Shown here piece by piece: positions 12,554 through 18,667 of a stretch of DNA of 21,188 nt. A program made the translations under genes and the position numbers. The notes below the pieces were generated by a model. It worked only from the letters and a program-made list of their open reading frames with translations. It made no database searches and was not told the origin of the DNA. The stretch's first letter is position 1; the number at the start of each line of letters is the position of its first letter. Location: positions 1 to 21,188 of the IMG/VR virus record IMGVR_UViG_3300025085_000236, one strand, 5' to 3'. Source of the stretch: a virus.

Positions 12554-13633
12554 TCAACCAACAGATGGAGCAATCAAGGCCACAGGTGTGGACTCAGCTG
12601 CTGCAAGATCAAGCGGGAAGTTATGTGCATTTCTTTCGTGCATGACTTCCATTCCGAGTCCTGCACGATTGAGCACGTCGGCCCATGTGTTGAGGACACG
12701 TCCTTGTCCGTCGAGGATGGACTGGTTGAAGTTGAATCCATTGAGGTTAAATGCCATGGTGCTTACGCCCAATGCAGTGAACCAGATTCCAACTACAGGC
12801 CATGCTGCTAGGAAGAAGTGCAAGGAGCGGGAGTTGTTGAATGAAGCATATTGGAAGATCAAACGACCAAAGTAACCGTGTGCGGCGACAATGTTATATG
12901 TCTCTTCTTCTTGTCCGAACTTATAACCATAGTTCTGAGACTCAGTTTCAGTCGTCTCACGGACGAGTGAAGATGTAACCAAAGAACCGTGCATGGCGGA
13001 GAACAGTGAACCACCGAACACACCAGCAACTCCCAACATGTGGAAGGGGTGCATCAGGATGTTGTGCTCTGCTTGGAAGACAAGCATGTAGTTGAATGTA
13101 CCACTGATACCCAAGGGCATCGCATCAGAGAAAGAACCCTGACCGAAGGGGTAAACTAAGAATACTGCTGATGCTGCTGCAACTGGTGCAGAGTATGCAA
13201 CGCAGATCCATGGACGCATACCTAAGCGGTAAGAGAGTTCCCACTCGCGTCCCATATATGCATAGATGCCGATGAGGAAGTGGAATACTACGAGTTGGAA
13301 AGGACCGCCGTTATACAGCCACTCATCGAGTGATGCTGCTTCCCAGATGGGATAGAAGTGAAGACCAATTGCGTTTGAAGATGGGACAACAGCACCAGAG
13401 ATGATGTTGTTGCCATACATGAGTGAACCAGCAACTGGTTCGCGGATACCGTCAATATCGACGGGAGGTGCTGCTACGAAAGCAACGATGAAACATACAG
13501 TTGCGGCAAGCAATGTAGGAATCATCAACACGCCGAACCAACCGACATAAAGACGGTTGTTGGTGGACGTTACCCACTCGCAGAAAGATTCCCACGAGGA
13601 AGTAGATTGTTGTCTAGAAAGAGTTGAAGCCAT
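12554..13633 (-). CDS. psbA: Photosystem II D1 protein (D1:2-type)
   Basis: A complete 359-residue D1. Key residues are at standard numbers: Glu130 ([10 protein letters not shown]), the state found in high-light D1:2 forms rather than Gln130; Tyr161; Asp170; Glu189-His190; chlorophyll ligand His198; iron ligands His215 and His272; and Mn ligands His332, Glu333, His337, Asp342 and Ala344. Ala344 is followed by a 15-residue extension for the CtpA protease. No intron or insertion is present. It replaces photodamaged host D1 during infection. Expression is from a strong promoter at 13805-13833 with a leader of about 165 nt. Confidence 0.99.
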   Translation of the reverse strand: MASTLSRQQSTSSWESFCEWVTSTNNRLYVGWFGVLMIPTLLAATVCFIVAFVAAPPVDIDGIREPVAGSLMYGNNIISGAVVPSSNAIGLHFYPIWEAASLDEWLYNGGPFQLVVFHFLIGIYAYMGREWELSYRLGMRPWICVAYSAPVAAASAVFLVYPFGQGSFSDAMPLGISGTFNYMLVFQAEHNILMHPFHMLGVAGVFGGSLFSAMHGSLVTSSLVRETTETESQNYGYKFGQEEETYNIVAAHGYFGRLIFQYASFNNSRSLHFFLAAWPVVGIWFTALGVSTMAFNLNGFNFNQSILDGQGRVLNTWADVLNRAGLGMEVMHERNAHNFPLDLAAAESTPVALIAPSVG

Positions 13634-13684
13634 TGAATTGAAAAAGGGTTAGATAAGAGTGCAGGGAAACACTGGTAAATTATT

Positions 13685-13707
13685 CCTGTCTCACCCTCAG
13701 AGGCAGG
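13685..13707 (-). other. Hairpin in the psbA 5' leader
   Basis: Minus strand: arms CCTGCCTC and GAGACAGG pair over 8 bp with one mismatch around a 7-nt loop. A second perfect hairpin, TAAACA-GCG-TGTTTA, lies upstream in the same leader. These could protect the psbA mRNA or tune translation. I see no known riboswitch. Confidence 0.5.
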
Positions 13708-13799
13708 TATTAAAGACTGTTTTTTAAACACGCTGTTTAGTCTTGGTGAGGCGTGTGTTCAAACGAAGAAAAAACTTTACGTTTCTTAATCAATCGATG

Positions 13800-13806
13800 T
13801 ATTTAG
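13800..13806 (-). promoter_or_regulatory. Late-type box CTAAATA at psbA
   Basis: CTAAATA on the minus strand, overlapping the last 2 bp of the sigma70 -10 box. Together the two elements could let psbA be transcribed both early and late. Confidence 0.45.
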
Positions 13807-13833
13807 TATAGCAGGTTGTGCTATGTCCGTCAA
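13805..13833 (-). promoter_or_regulatory. Sigma70 promoter of psbA
   Basis: Minus strand: -35 TTGACG (13828-13833), 17-bp spacer, -10 TATACT (13805-13810) preceded by TGC. The flanks (GGGTTGAC and CCTGCTATA) are shared with the gp32 promoter. Confidence 0.85.
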
Positions 13834-13861
13834 CCCCTGAAAGATGAGTGATTATACTCAA

Positions 13862-14035
13862 CTAGTAAGAGGGGTCTTCCGAACTGAGATCAGTATAGCA
13901 CGTTTCTACCTCCCAGTGCGTCCAATCGACCTCTCTTTTTGCGATCATTTGTTCCAGTTCCTCAACTGTCATACACACTCTGACTGGTTTGCTAGTCTCC
14001 TTATCATAGATATGGAACATTTGTGTATCAATCAT
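13862..14035 (-). CDS. Conserved small protein upstream of psbA
   Basis: A protein of 57 residues from ATG 14035, or 64 if TTG 14056 is used; neither has a clear ribosome site, and the TTG directly abuts the terminator T run. It reads 'MIDTQMFHIYDKETSKPVRV', then a helix 'MTVEELEQMIAKREVDW' and a Cys/acidic end. It probably forms a small beta-beta-alpha domain. I have seen similar proteins near cyanophage photosynthesis genes but know no function. Its stop is 29 nt from the psbA promoter. Confidence 0.6.
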   Translation of the reverse strand: MIDTQMFHIYDKETSKPVRVCMTVEELEQMIAKREVDWTHWEVETCYTDLSSEDPSY

Positions 14036-14057
14036 TACTTTTTTTAATTCGGACAAT

Positions 14058-14095
14058 AAAAAAGGGACCTTCTGTTATGTGGCAGAGGTCCCTTT
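14058..14095 (-). terminator. Strong rho-independent terminator
   Basis: Minus strand: AAAGGGACC (14087-14095) pairs with GGTCCCTTT (14061-14069), with an additional CTG/CAG inner stem, then a run of T. It ends the rightward-lying hli/petF operon transcript. Confidence 0.85.
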
Positions 14096-14115
14096 AAGGG
14101 GCGACGATATGTCTT

Positions 14116-14122
14116 TATTTAT
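14116..14122 (-). promoter_or_regulatory. Late-type box ATAAATA
   Basis: ATAAATA on the minus strand directly after the stop codon of the 46-aa membrane protein and upstream of the terminator at 14058-14095. If used, its transcript would run into that terminator within about 20 nt. Confidence 0.4.
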
Positions 14123-14263
14123 TTAATTTGTAGGTGCCATGACAGGAGTCATGATACCGCCATCACCTCCACCATTGTCATCATCAGATTCTTTGATAAG
14201 ATATAATAAAAAATTTGCTACCATGAATCCAACTACTAATGCTAGAAAGTTACTAGTGTCCAT
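14123..14263 (-). CDS. 46-aa membrane protein next to hli
   Basis: A 46-residue product whose ATG directly follows the hli stop codon with no gap. One transmembrane helix ('FLALVVGFMVANFLLYLI', residues 6-23) is followed by an acidic, glycine-rich stretch ('KESDDDNGGGDGGIM') and a short tail. There is no separate ribosome site, so re-initiation after hli is expected. It is the last gene of the hli/petF operon, followed by the terminator at 14058-14095. The function is unknown; a thylakoid role is only suggested by the neighbours. Confidence 0.65.
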   Translation of the reverse strand: MDTSNFLALVVGFMVANFLLYLIKESDDDNGGGDGGIMTPVMAPTN

Positions 14264-14383
14264 TTACCATACTCCAGGAATAATCTGTCCAGTTGTAGCG
14301 TAAGTTCCAACAGCAATGATAAAACCAAGCATCGCCAGACGTGAGTTGAGGATCTCTGCCTCAGGTGTGAATCCGAATTTCAT
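14264..14383 (-). CDS. hli: High-light-inducible protein (39 aa)
   Basis: A 39-residue Hli protein. The conserved chlorophyll-binding helix is present as 'AEILNSRLAMLGFIIAVGTY', a form of the E-x-x-N-x-R-x-A-M-x-G motif with both pigment ligands (Glu10 and Asn13) and Arg15. The short C-terminus 'TGQIIPGVW' is typical of phage Hli. Such proteins are thought to bind chlorophyll and carotenoid and dissipate excess energy around PSII. AGGAG lies 8 nt before the ATG, and the start overlaps the previous stop (ATGA). Confidence 0.92.
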   Translation of the reverse strand: MKFGFTPEAEILNSRLAMLGFIIAVGTYATTGQIIPGVW

Positions 14384-14541
14384 TTGTTTTGCTCCTGTGT
14401 TTTGTTTTTGATAATAATTCTGCCTTTACCTGTTAGATATTCGATTTGGAATACTAACTCATCATCATGCCCCCAGCAGAGTTCTTCGTATAGGGCATTC
14501 AGTTTCTCCATGTCTTCATAGAGTTGATTAGGATTTGACAT
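14380..14541 (-). CDS. Conserved small protein (53 aa)
   Basis: A 53-residue protein: 'MSNPNQLYEDMEKLNALYEE', 'CWGHDDELVFQIEYLTGKG' and a basic end. ATG 14541 is preferred over the longer open frame because AGAGGAAG lies just before it and it overlaps the upstream gene by only 14 nt. It looks like a helix followed by a beta hairpin. Similar proteins occur in cyanophages without known function. It is cotranscribed with petF and hli. Confidence 0.68.
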   Translation of the reverse strand: MSNPNQLYEDMEKLNALYEELCWGHDDELVFQIEYLTGKGRIIIKNKTQEQNK

Positions 14542-14866
14542 CTTCCTCTTTGACTTCCCATGACCCGCCAACACCACCTTCCATATTGACAACAATGTCT
14601 TGTGTCTTTGAATGATGAGGTTCGTGTGGTCTGTCCATGGGTTGAGATGGTTCAAATGGAGTGCGTGAAAGATTTTTAATAACTATAAACGCATCCTTAT
14701 TATATTTGCGAGTACCGTAAGGGGTTGCCCACTTTTTATTGTACTCCTCACCTTGGTGGATACCAGAAACTACTGTACCACCGATCTCGATTACGATGTT
14801 ATCATGTCTTACATCCCAACCAAGGGTTGCAATCTGATTCCAAAGATCATCTTGTGTAAATTCCAT
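14528..14866 (-). CDS. Hypothetical protein after ferredoxin (112 aa)
   Basis: A 112-residue protein starting at ATG 14866, where it overlaps the petF stop as TGATG; the frame is open further upstream, but that part lies inside petF. It begins '[20 protein letters not shown]', continues with beta-rich segments ('IVIEIGGTVVSGI', 'KDAFIVIKNL'), a Pro/His-rich linker and an acidic Gly end ('GGVGGSWEVKEED'). No family is recognised. The coupling suggests equal expression with ferredoxin. Confidence 0.65.
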   Translation of the reverse strand: MEFTQDDLWNQIATLGWDVRHDNIVIEIGGTVVSGIHQGEEYNKKWATPYGTRKYNKDAFIVIKNLSRTPFEPSQPMDRPHEPHHSKTQDIVVNMEGGVGGSWEVKEEDVKS

Positions 14867-15159
14867 CAATAAAGACTCTCTTCCTGTTCGGTCAAAACTA
14901 CGCAATCACTAGTAGGATAGGATACACATGTCAGAATAAATCCTTCTTCCATTTGATCATCATCCAAGAACGATTGATCGCTTTGATCGACAGAACCACT
15001 CTCAAGTTTACCAGCACAAGATGAACAAGCACCAGCACGGCATGAGTAGTTCATATCAACGCCTGCTTCTTCAGCAGCGTCGAGGATGTACTGATCGTCT
15101 TCGCATGGGAAGGACGTTTCAGTTCCATCAGGTGCCTTAGTTGTGATAGTAAATGCCAT
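14866..15159 (-). CDS. petF: Plant-type [2Fe-2S] ferredoxin
   Basis: A 97-residue ferredoxin, the normal length. Cluster ligands are Cys40, Cys45, Cys48 ('CRAGACSSC') and Cys78 ('[12 protein letters not shown]'). The C-terminus 'LTEQEESLY' matches cyanobacterial PetF. It accepts electrons from photosystem I and could route them to phage-favoured reductases instead of carbon fixation. Its start overlaps the stop of a 28-aa membrane peptide. A promoter-like sequence at 15223-15251 may give it separate expression from the upstream hli. Confidence 0.96.
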   Translation of the reverse strand: MAFTITTKAPDGTETSFPCEDDQYILDAAEEAGVDMNYSCRAGACSSCAGKLESGSVDQSDQSFLDDDQMEEGFILTCVSYPTSDCVVLTEQEESLY

Positions 15160-15245
15160 TAGTATGTTTCAGAAAGTTGTTCTACAGAATATGCCAGTGC
15201 TACTAGGAACACGACACTTACCATTGTAAAGAATGATGCCGCCAT
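15159..15245 (-). CDS. 28-aa membrane peptide between hli and petF
   Basis: A 28-residue frame starting 2 nt after the hli stop and ending in a TAATG overlap with petF. It reads '[20 protein letters not shown]' then 'VEQLSETY': one transmembrane helix with a short polar tail, similar in size and shape to tiny photosystem and cytochrome b6f subunits, although I cannot match one. GGAG lies 10 nt upstream. The double coupling argues it is translated, but its start region also carries a good promoter match (15223-15251), so the region may be conserved for either reason. Confidence 0.58.
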   Translation of the reverse strand: MAASFFTMVSVVFLVALAYSVEQLSETY

Positions 15246-15251
15246 TGTCAA
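15223..15251 (-). promoter_or_regulatory. Internal sigma70-like promoter for petF
   Basis: Minus strand: perfect -35 TTGACA (15246-15251), 17-bp spacer, -10 TACAAT (15223-15228). The -35 includes the hli stop codon. It lies about 64-92 nt upstream of the petF ATG. Confidence 0.5.
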
Positions 15252-15457
15252 GCTACTCCAAAAAAGAAGTTGCCTGTGATGGCATATGACAGGAAACCAG
15301 CAATAATACCAAGCATTGCCCAGCGACCATTTGCTTTTTCAGCACGGTCTGCATGAGTCTCATACCCATAACGCTCTGCTTCTGTGGGATCTACATACAT
15401 GCGTGGTTCTGTTGCCCACATGTTTGTGCGTCCACCATCTTCTGTTGTTACGGTCAT
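15248..15457 (-). CDS. hli: High-light-inducible protein (69 aa)
   Basis: A 69-residue Hli protein of the longer type. The first 38 residues are polar ('MTVTTEDGGRTNMWATEPRM'), then the chlorophyll-binding helix 'EKANGRWAMLGIIAGFLSYA' (40-59) with the ELNGR-like signature at Glu40, Asn43 and Arg45, and a short 'TGNFFFGVA' end. It heads the leftward operon hli, 28-aa peptide, petF and others, transcribed from the strong promoter at 15485-15513. It likely protects photosystems during infection. Confidence 0.95.
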   Translation of the reverse strand: MTVTTEDGGRTNMWATEPRMYVDPTEAERYGYETHADRAEKANGRWAMLGIIAGFLSYAITGNFFFGVA

Positions 15458-15484
15458 GATACGTTTCGTAATGAATCTTTACAT

Positions 15485-15513
15485 AGTATATAGTAATAGT
15501 TAAGATCTGTCAA
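15485..15513 (-). promoter_or_regulatory. Sigma70 promoter of the hli-petF operon
   Basis: Minus strand: perfect -35 TTGACA (15508-15513), 17-bp spacer, -10 TATACT (15485-15490), leader about 20 nt before ATG 15457. It is divergent from the late-type boxes at 15528-15538. Confidence 0.85.
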
Positions 15514-15527
15514 GCCCCAACCACAGC

Positions 15528-15538
15528 ATAAATAAATA
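15528..15538 (+). promoter_or_regulatory. Tandem late-type boxes ATAAATA
   Basis: Two overlapping ATAAATA copies (15528-15534 and 15532-15538) on the plus strand, 22 nt before ATG 15560. They are the only plus-strand late boxes placed before a recognised gene and would drive the exported-protein trio. Confidence 0.6.
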
Positions 15539-15559
15539 TGGATCCTAAATGAGAGTGAT

Positions 15560-16054
15560 ATGAAAAAGTTATTACCACTCGCAATGCTACTGATGACCGC
15601 TACTGCAGCGAATGCTGGCGGACTTGTATCAAAACAATCTTCTAGTGTTCAACTGACTGTTGAAGCTGCTAGATCAACTGCTGTAAGAGTAGGAAATTCT
15701 TATAGTATTTCAGGTAGTGGTATTAATACTACTGATGGCACTACGACAGGAACTATTTCTGCTGGCACCATTACTAGTGGCATCTATTCTCCTGGAACTA
15801 TCTCAGCAACTCAGGCAACTGATGGAAATGCTTTCACATATAGCACCTCGTTTACTCAAGGTGATGCAATCCCAACTGCTGCTCCTACTGTAGGAGATGT
15901 TCCTAACTTCAGTAATGTAACTTCTTACACTGCTGGTAGTGCTGGAAGTCTAGCAGGTACTGTAGCAACTTCAGGTGCTCTAACTGTAACCGCTGGTGGT
16001 CCTGGTACTACTGCAACTGGACAATTTGTTTCTGAGATCACTGTCATTGACTAA
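15560..16054 (+). CDS. Exported Ser/Thr/Gly-rich protein (164 aa)
   Basis: A 164-residue protein with a textbook signal peptide: 'MKKLLPLAMLLMTATAANA' with cleavage expected before Gly20. The mature part is low in complexity and beta-prone, rich in Thr, Ser, Gly and Ala ('GTISAGTITSGIYSPGTIS' and similar runs), and has no cysteine. Similar proteins occur in cyanophages and are sometimes called structural, but no function is known to me. It is first of three plus-strand genes, all with export signals, under tandem late-type boxes. It may act at the host envelope or on the virion surface. Confidence 0.75.
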   Translation: MKKLLPLAMLLMTATAANAGGLVSKQSSSVQLTVEAARSTAVRVGNSYSISGSGINTTDGTTTGTISAGTITSGIYSPGTISATQATDGNAFTYSTSFTQGDAIPTAAPTVGDVPNFSNVTSYTAGSAGSLAGTVATSGALTVTAGGPGTTATGQFVSEITVID

Positions 16055-16065
16055 GGAGATAGGTA

Positions 16066-16503
16066 ATGAATACTATGATTCGTTGGTCTGTGATGTCTGT
16101 GGTGGGTGCTTGTGTCACACTTGCTCCTGCCCTGGCGGTCCCCGTGGTCCCAAACTTCACACAGGGAAGTATGACGAGCAGGACAGAGACCACTCAGAAG
16201 ATAACTGAGACAATAAATTCAATGGATTATAACACAGGGTATCAGTATTCTGCTACTGGCACTGGTGTATCAGCATCTGGTACTTTATCACCACAACCAG
16301 GTGCTACTAATGTAACTATTAATGGAGTGACTTCATCATGGACTGGAGTAACAAGCAAACCCCAATTCACACAAACAGTACCAGGAGCAGCGTTTCAGTT
16401 CACAGAAACTTATCGCGGACCTGGTTTAAGCAATCAAACGATTATTCAAAGAGTAACCGAGGTCGAAAGCGCAACAGATACTACAAGTATCTTCTCCCAA
16501 TAA
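16066..16503 (+). CDS. Exported Thr/Ser-rich protein (145 aa)
   Basis: A 145-residue protein with a strong ribosome site (AAGGAG, 7 nt before ATG) and a signal peptide ('MIRWSVMSVVGACVTLAPAL', cleavage likely after 'ALA' at 24). The mature part contains 'FTQGSMTSRTETTQKITETI', 'YNTGYQYSATGTGVSASGT' and 'FQFTETYRGPGLSNQTIIQR', with a beta-rich, Thr/Gln/Ser composition like the previous gene. The last 166 nt are overlapped by the next gene in another frame. The function is unknown; location outside the cytoplasm or in the envelope is inferred from the signal. Confidence 0.74.
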   Translation: MNTMIRWSVMSVVGACVTLAPALAVPVVPNFTQGSMTSRTETTQKITETINSMDYNTGYQYSATGTGVSASGTLSPQPGATNVTINGVTSSWTGVTSKPQFTQTVPGAAFQFTETYRGPGLSNQTIIQRVTEVESATDTTSIFSQ

Positions 16504-17249
16504 CATTAATATTTGCTAATCCTTCTTATGCTGAAACTGTTGGTGGTGTCTCTGCTACTGCTAATCCTGTGGCTAATAGTTCAGGCTCCGTTACAAACCA
16601 AGCTATACAAGTCCTTCAGGGACCATATATTACAAACACATACGGAGGTGGTATACAATGTCAGGGTCCCACTCGCAACTTTACCCCCTATGTAACAGGA
16701 AGTGTCTCTGCTTCTAAACCATACGAACCTTTCTACGATGACCCAGTATATGATGTCACTGATAACTTTGGGGACTTCGATGATGATGGGAAACCTATTG
16801 GTGATGGAAGATTAGATAATCCTGGTGATGTTTTGTTCACTAAAAAAACTAGAACAGGACAAAAAGATAACTATAGTCTAGGTCTAGGGTTCTCTATGAC
16901 ATGGAGTACACCTACAGATAAGAAATTACAAGATCTTTGTAAGGAAGCAGCATCTTCTAACATTGAGATGATGCAACAAATAACTGCCAATAAAAGATTG
17001 GACTTTGAGATTGCAAGACTTAAGAATTGTGGTGAGTTAAAGTTAAAAGGAATTCAATTCCATCCCAAGAGTCCTTACTATAAAGTATGTGCTGATGTGT
17101 TGGTAAACAATCCTCCAGGACATAGACATCCACACTATCATAACATCCCTAGCGTTTCTTCTTCCTCCTCGGAAAGACAGAACGAATCTCCTTCACAGCA
17201 TGATTCATCTGACGCTGCTCTGCTAGGCGCTCCCCTACAGACAAAATAG
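16338..17249 (+). CDS. Exported protein with unresolved start
   Basis: A protein of up to 303 residues. The recognisable part starts with a signal-like segment at residues 43-65 (basic 'RKRNRYYK', hydrophobic 'YLLPITLIFA', cleavage after 'NPSYA'). The mature domain follows: 'ETVGGVSATANPVANSSGS', 'QVLQGPYITNTYGGGIQC', a helix 'RLDFEIARLKNCGELKL', 'FHPKSPYYKVCADVLVNNPP' and a His-rich segment. The only possible ATG/GTG/TTG start is 16338, which places 42 odd Ser/Arg-rich residues before the signal and overlaps the previous gene by 166 nt. The last 101 nt overlap a converging gene, giving a low-complexity tail. Confidence 0.65.
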   Translation: MDWSNKQTPIHTNSTRSSVSVHRNLSRTWFKQSNDYSKSNRGRKRNRYYKYLLPITLIFANPSYAETVGGVSATANPVANSSGSVTNQAIQVLQGPYITNTYGGGIQCQGPTRNFTPYVTGSVSASKPYEPFYDDPVYDVTDNFGDFDDDGKPIGDGRLDNPGDVLFTKKTRTGQKDNYSLGLGFSMTWSTPTDKKLQDLCKEAASSNIEMMQQITANKRLDFEIARLKNCGELKLKGIQFHPKSPYYKVCADVLVNNPPGHRHPHYHNIPSVSSSSSERQNESPSQHDSSDAALLGAPLQTK

Positions 17250-17958
17250 GAGGTTTCTTACCACGTAAAGTAGAAATCTTTTTCATAACTTTCTTGACCG
17301 TTGGTTTGACTGCTTTCAATAGTATGTCTGCCAGCGGTTTTGCTAATAGTGCTGATGATGTAGCGATGACAGCAATACCACCTACCTGCATTACCTGTCC
17401 ACCACTAGGTAGACCAGCAAGAATTTGTGTAGGTAAAGGAACTGGATCTGTTAGTTGAACACATGTATTATCGATGAGTTTGTATCCAGTAACTATCTTT
17501 CTAAATCCTTCTACATATGTTCCAGCAGGTTCTTGTGCCTGCTGTACTTTAGTAGGACATTCAACATTAGCAGTAGATGGTGGAGGTGATGGTGTGTCTG
17601 TTTTTGTTTCTGGTGGTGTAGGTTTATCTGGTGTTCTGTTATCCACCTGAGGTGGACCAGTCATAATCATCTGGTTTGGTTCAAAAGAAAGAGGATTAAA
17701 ATTGGGAACACCAGAATCGCAATACGTAACCAAACCATTGGTATCATCCTCTCTTAATTGATTATTTTTAGCACTATTAGTTTCAGTCGCCTCAACACAT
17801 CCTGGTATATTAACCACAGGCACACCAATATTCACAACTACTGGAGCTGCTATTGGTAAGGAGGTTGAAGTGTTATTAAAGTCATAGGTGGGTATAGTAT
17901 TAATCTGAATATCTTTAATACTAATATCTCCACCTGTAATAATAGGTATCTCAGGCAT
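17149..17958 (-). CDS. Proline-rich membrane/structural protein (269 aa)
   Basis: A 269-residue protein. The N-terminal third is Ile/Val/Thr-rich ('IPIITGGDISIKDIQINTIP'), then a proline/threonine linker (about 107-128, 'TPDKPTPPETKTDTPSPPPS'), a domain with two cysteines, a transmembrane helix near residues 190-215 ('VGGIAVIATSSALLAKPLAD') and a very basic tail ending 'PRRKKKR'. This suggests a membrane-anchored or virion-associated protein with a cytoplasmic basic end. Similar proteins occur in cyanophage structural regions. Its 3' end overlaps the converging plus-strand gene by 101 nt. Confidence 0.68.
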   Translation of the reverse strand: MPEIPIITGGDISIKDIQINTIPTYDFNNTSTSLPIAAPVVVNIGVPVVNIPGCVEATETNSAKNNQLREDDTNGLVTYCDSGVPNFNPLSFEPNQMIMTGPPQVDNRTPDKPTPPETKTDTPSPPPSTANVECPTKVQQAQEPAGTYVEGFRKIVTGYKLIDNTCVQLTDPVPLPTQILAGLPSGGQVMQVGGIAVIATSSALLAKPLADILLKAVKPTVKKVMKKISTLRGKKPPILSVGERLAEQRQMNHAVKEIRSVFPRRKKKR

Positions 17959-18071
17959 CAGTCTTCAAACATTTTAAAAATTCCTGTCCAAATAGAATGA
18001 AAGAATACATATAAGAAAAATGTTTCTGTCGCTTCTTTCTTCTGTTGCTTCTTATAAGTCGTCTGAGCCAT
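17958..18071 (-). CDS. 37-aa small protein
   Basis: A 37-residue product with a good ribosome site (GAGG, 7 nt before ATG 18071) and a stop that overlaps the next start (TGATG). It has a Lys/Gln-rich N-terminus ('MAQTTYKKQQKKEATE') and an aromatic hydrophobic end ('TFFLYVFFHSIWTGIFKMFE') that could insert into or lie along a membrane. It is basic-then-hydrophobic, as in some small lysis or membrane-active proteins, but nothing specific supports that role. Transcribed with the downstream 269-aa protein. Confidence 0.62.
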   Translation of the reverse strand: MAQTTYKKQQKKEATETFFLYVFFHSIWTGIFKMFED

Positions 18072-18092
18072 AATGTTTCCTCAATACTTAAC

Positions 18093-18099
18093 TATTTAA
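18093..18099 (-). promoter_or_regulatory. Late-type box TTAAATA
   Basis: A TTAAATA variant on the minus strand, overlapping the stop of the 189-aa gene and 22 nt before ATG 18071. The spacing is the same as at other late-type boxes in the window. Confidence 0.4.
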
Positions 18100-18665
18100 C
18101 AATCATTAAACACGCTTCCAACTTGAGAACCAAGTGATGATCCTGCTTTCTGTCCTAGGAGCAATGCCCATCCACCTGCCAACCAACCCACGTAGGGGAT
18201 GCTAGCAAGGGCAGGAACAGCAACTCCAGCAGCAATAGCACTACCTGCCATTGCACCTTGTGAACGTGCTCCAGCGTCCGCCACGATGCACTCGATTTCT
18301 TTCGCAGACTTTCCCTGCTCGTCAGTTGCACCTCCTAGATTCCTGGTGCCTTCACGGGTATATTGATCACGGCGGTACTCATTTCTAATTTCAGATCCGC
18401 CACCAAACAATCCTCTCCTCTCTTTGTCAACATCTAAAGACCTTTCAGACTCCAAAATCTTAGGATCGTCAGCACGGAATTCAATCTCATAACCATCCTT
18501 ACCTGCCTTAATCCTGTAAGAAGAATAAGGACCACGGGGGATGTGAAATGTAGGAGGTTGGAGCACAGGTTCAGGTTCCTGCCTGAAAACATATCCAAGC
18601 AGACCTATATGTGCTACAACAAATACTCCGCCAACTGAAGCGGCGACGATCTTAAGTTTATTCAT
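18096..18665 (-). CDS. Membrane/structural protein (189 aa)
   Basis: A 189-residue protein. A hydrophobic N-terminal helix (residues 5-27, 'KIVAASVGGVFVVAHIGLLG') acts as anchor or uncleaved signal, followed by a charged central region ('GLFGGGSEIRNEYRRDQYTR'). The C-terminal 55 residues are Gly/Ala-rich and hydrophobic ('GAMAGSAIAAGVAVPALASI', 'GWLAGGWALLLGQKAGSSLG') with small-residue spacing as in glycine-zipper membrane segments. Cysteines are at 'IECIV' and the last residue. It could be a virion protein that inserts into membranes during infection. No known family is assigned. Confidence 0.66.
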   Translation of the reverse strand: MNKLKIVAASVGGVFVVAHIGLLGYVFRQEPEPVLQPPTFHIPRGPYSSYRIKAGKDGYEIEFRADDPKILESERSLDVDKERRGLFGGGSEIRNEYRRDQYTREGTRNLGGATDEQGKSAKEIECIVADAGARSQGAMAGSAIAAGVAVPALASIPYVGWLAGGWALLLGQKAGSSLGSQVGSVFNDC

Positions 18666-18667
18666 GG

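Noticed and set aside
12554-13633. psbA intron or homing endonuclease, as known from some cyanophages
   Set aside because: The D1 frame is uninterrupted over 359 codons with all conserved residues in order.
13734-13748. TAAACA-GCG-TGTTTA hairpin in the psbA leader as a terminator
   Set aside because: On the transcribed minus strand it is followed by A, not T, residues, so it does not fit a rho-independent terminator; kept only as a leader hairpin.
13850-13855. TATAAT on the minus strand just upstream of the psbA promoter
   Set aside because: No -35 at suitable distance, and it lies upstream of a much better promoter.
16513-16695. Plus-strand 60-codon hydrophobic frame
   Set aside because: Out of frame inside the third exported-protein gene, whose reading frame encodes clearly structured protein; treated as a shadow.
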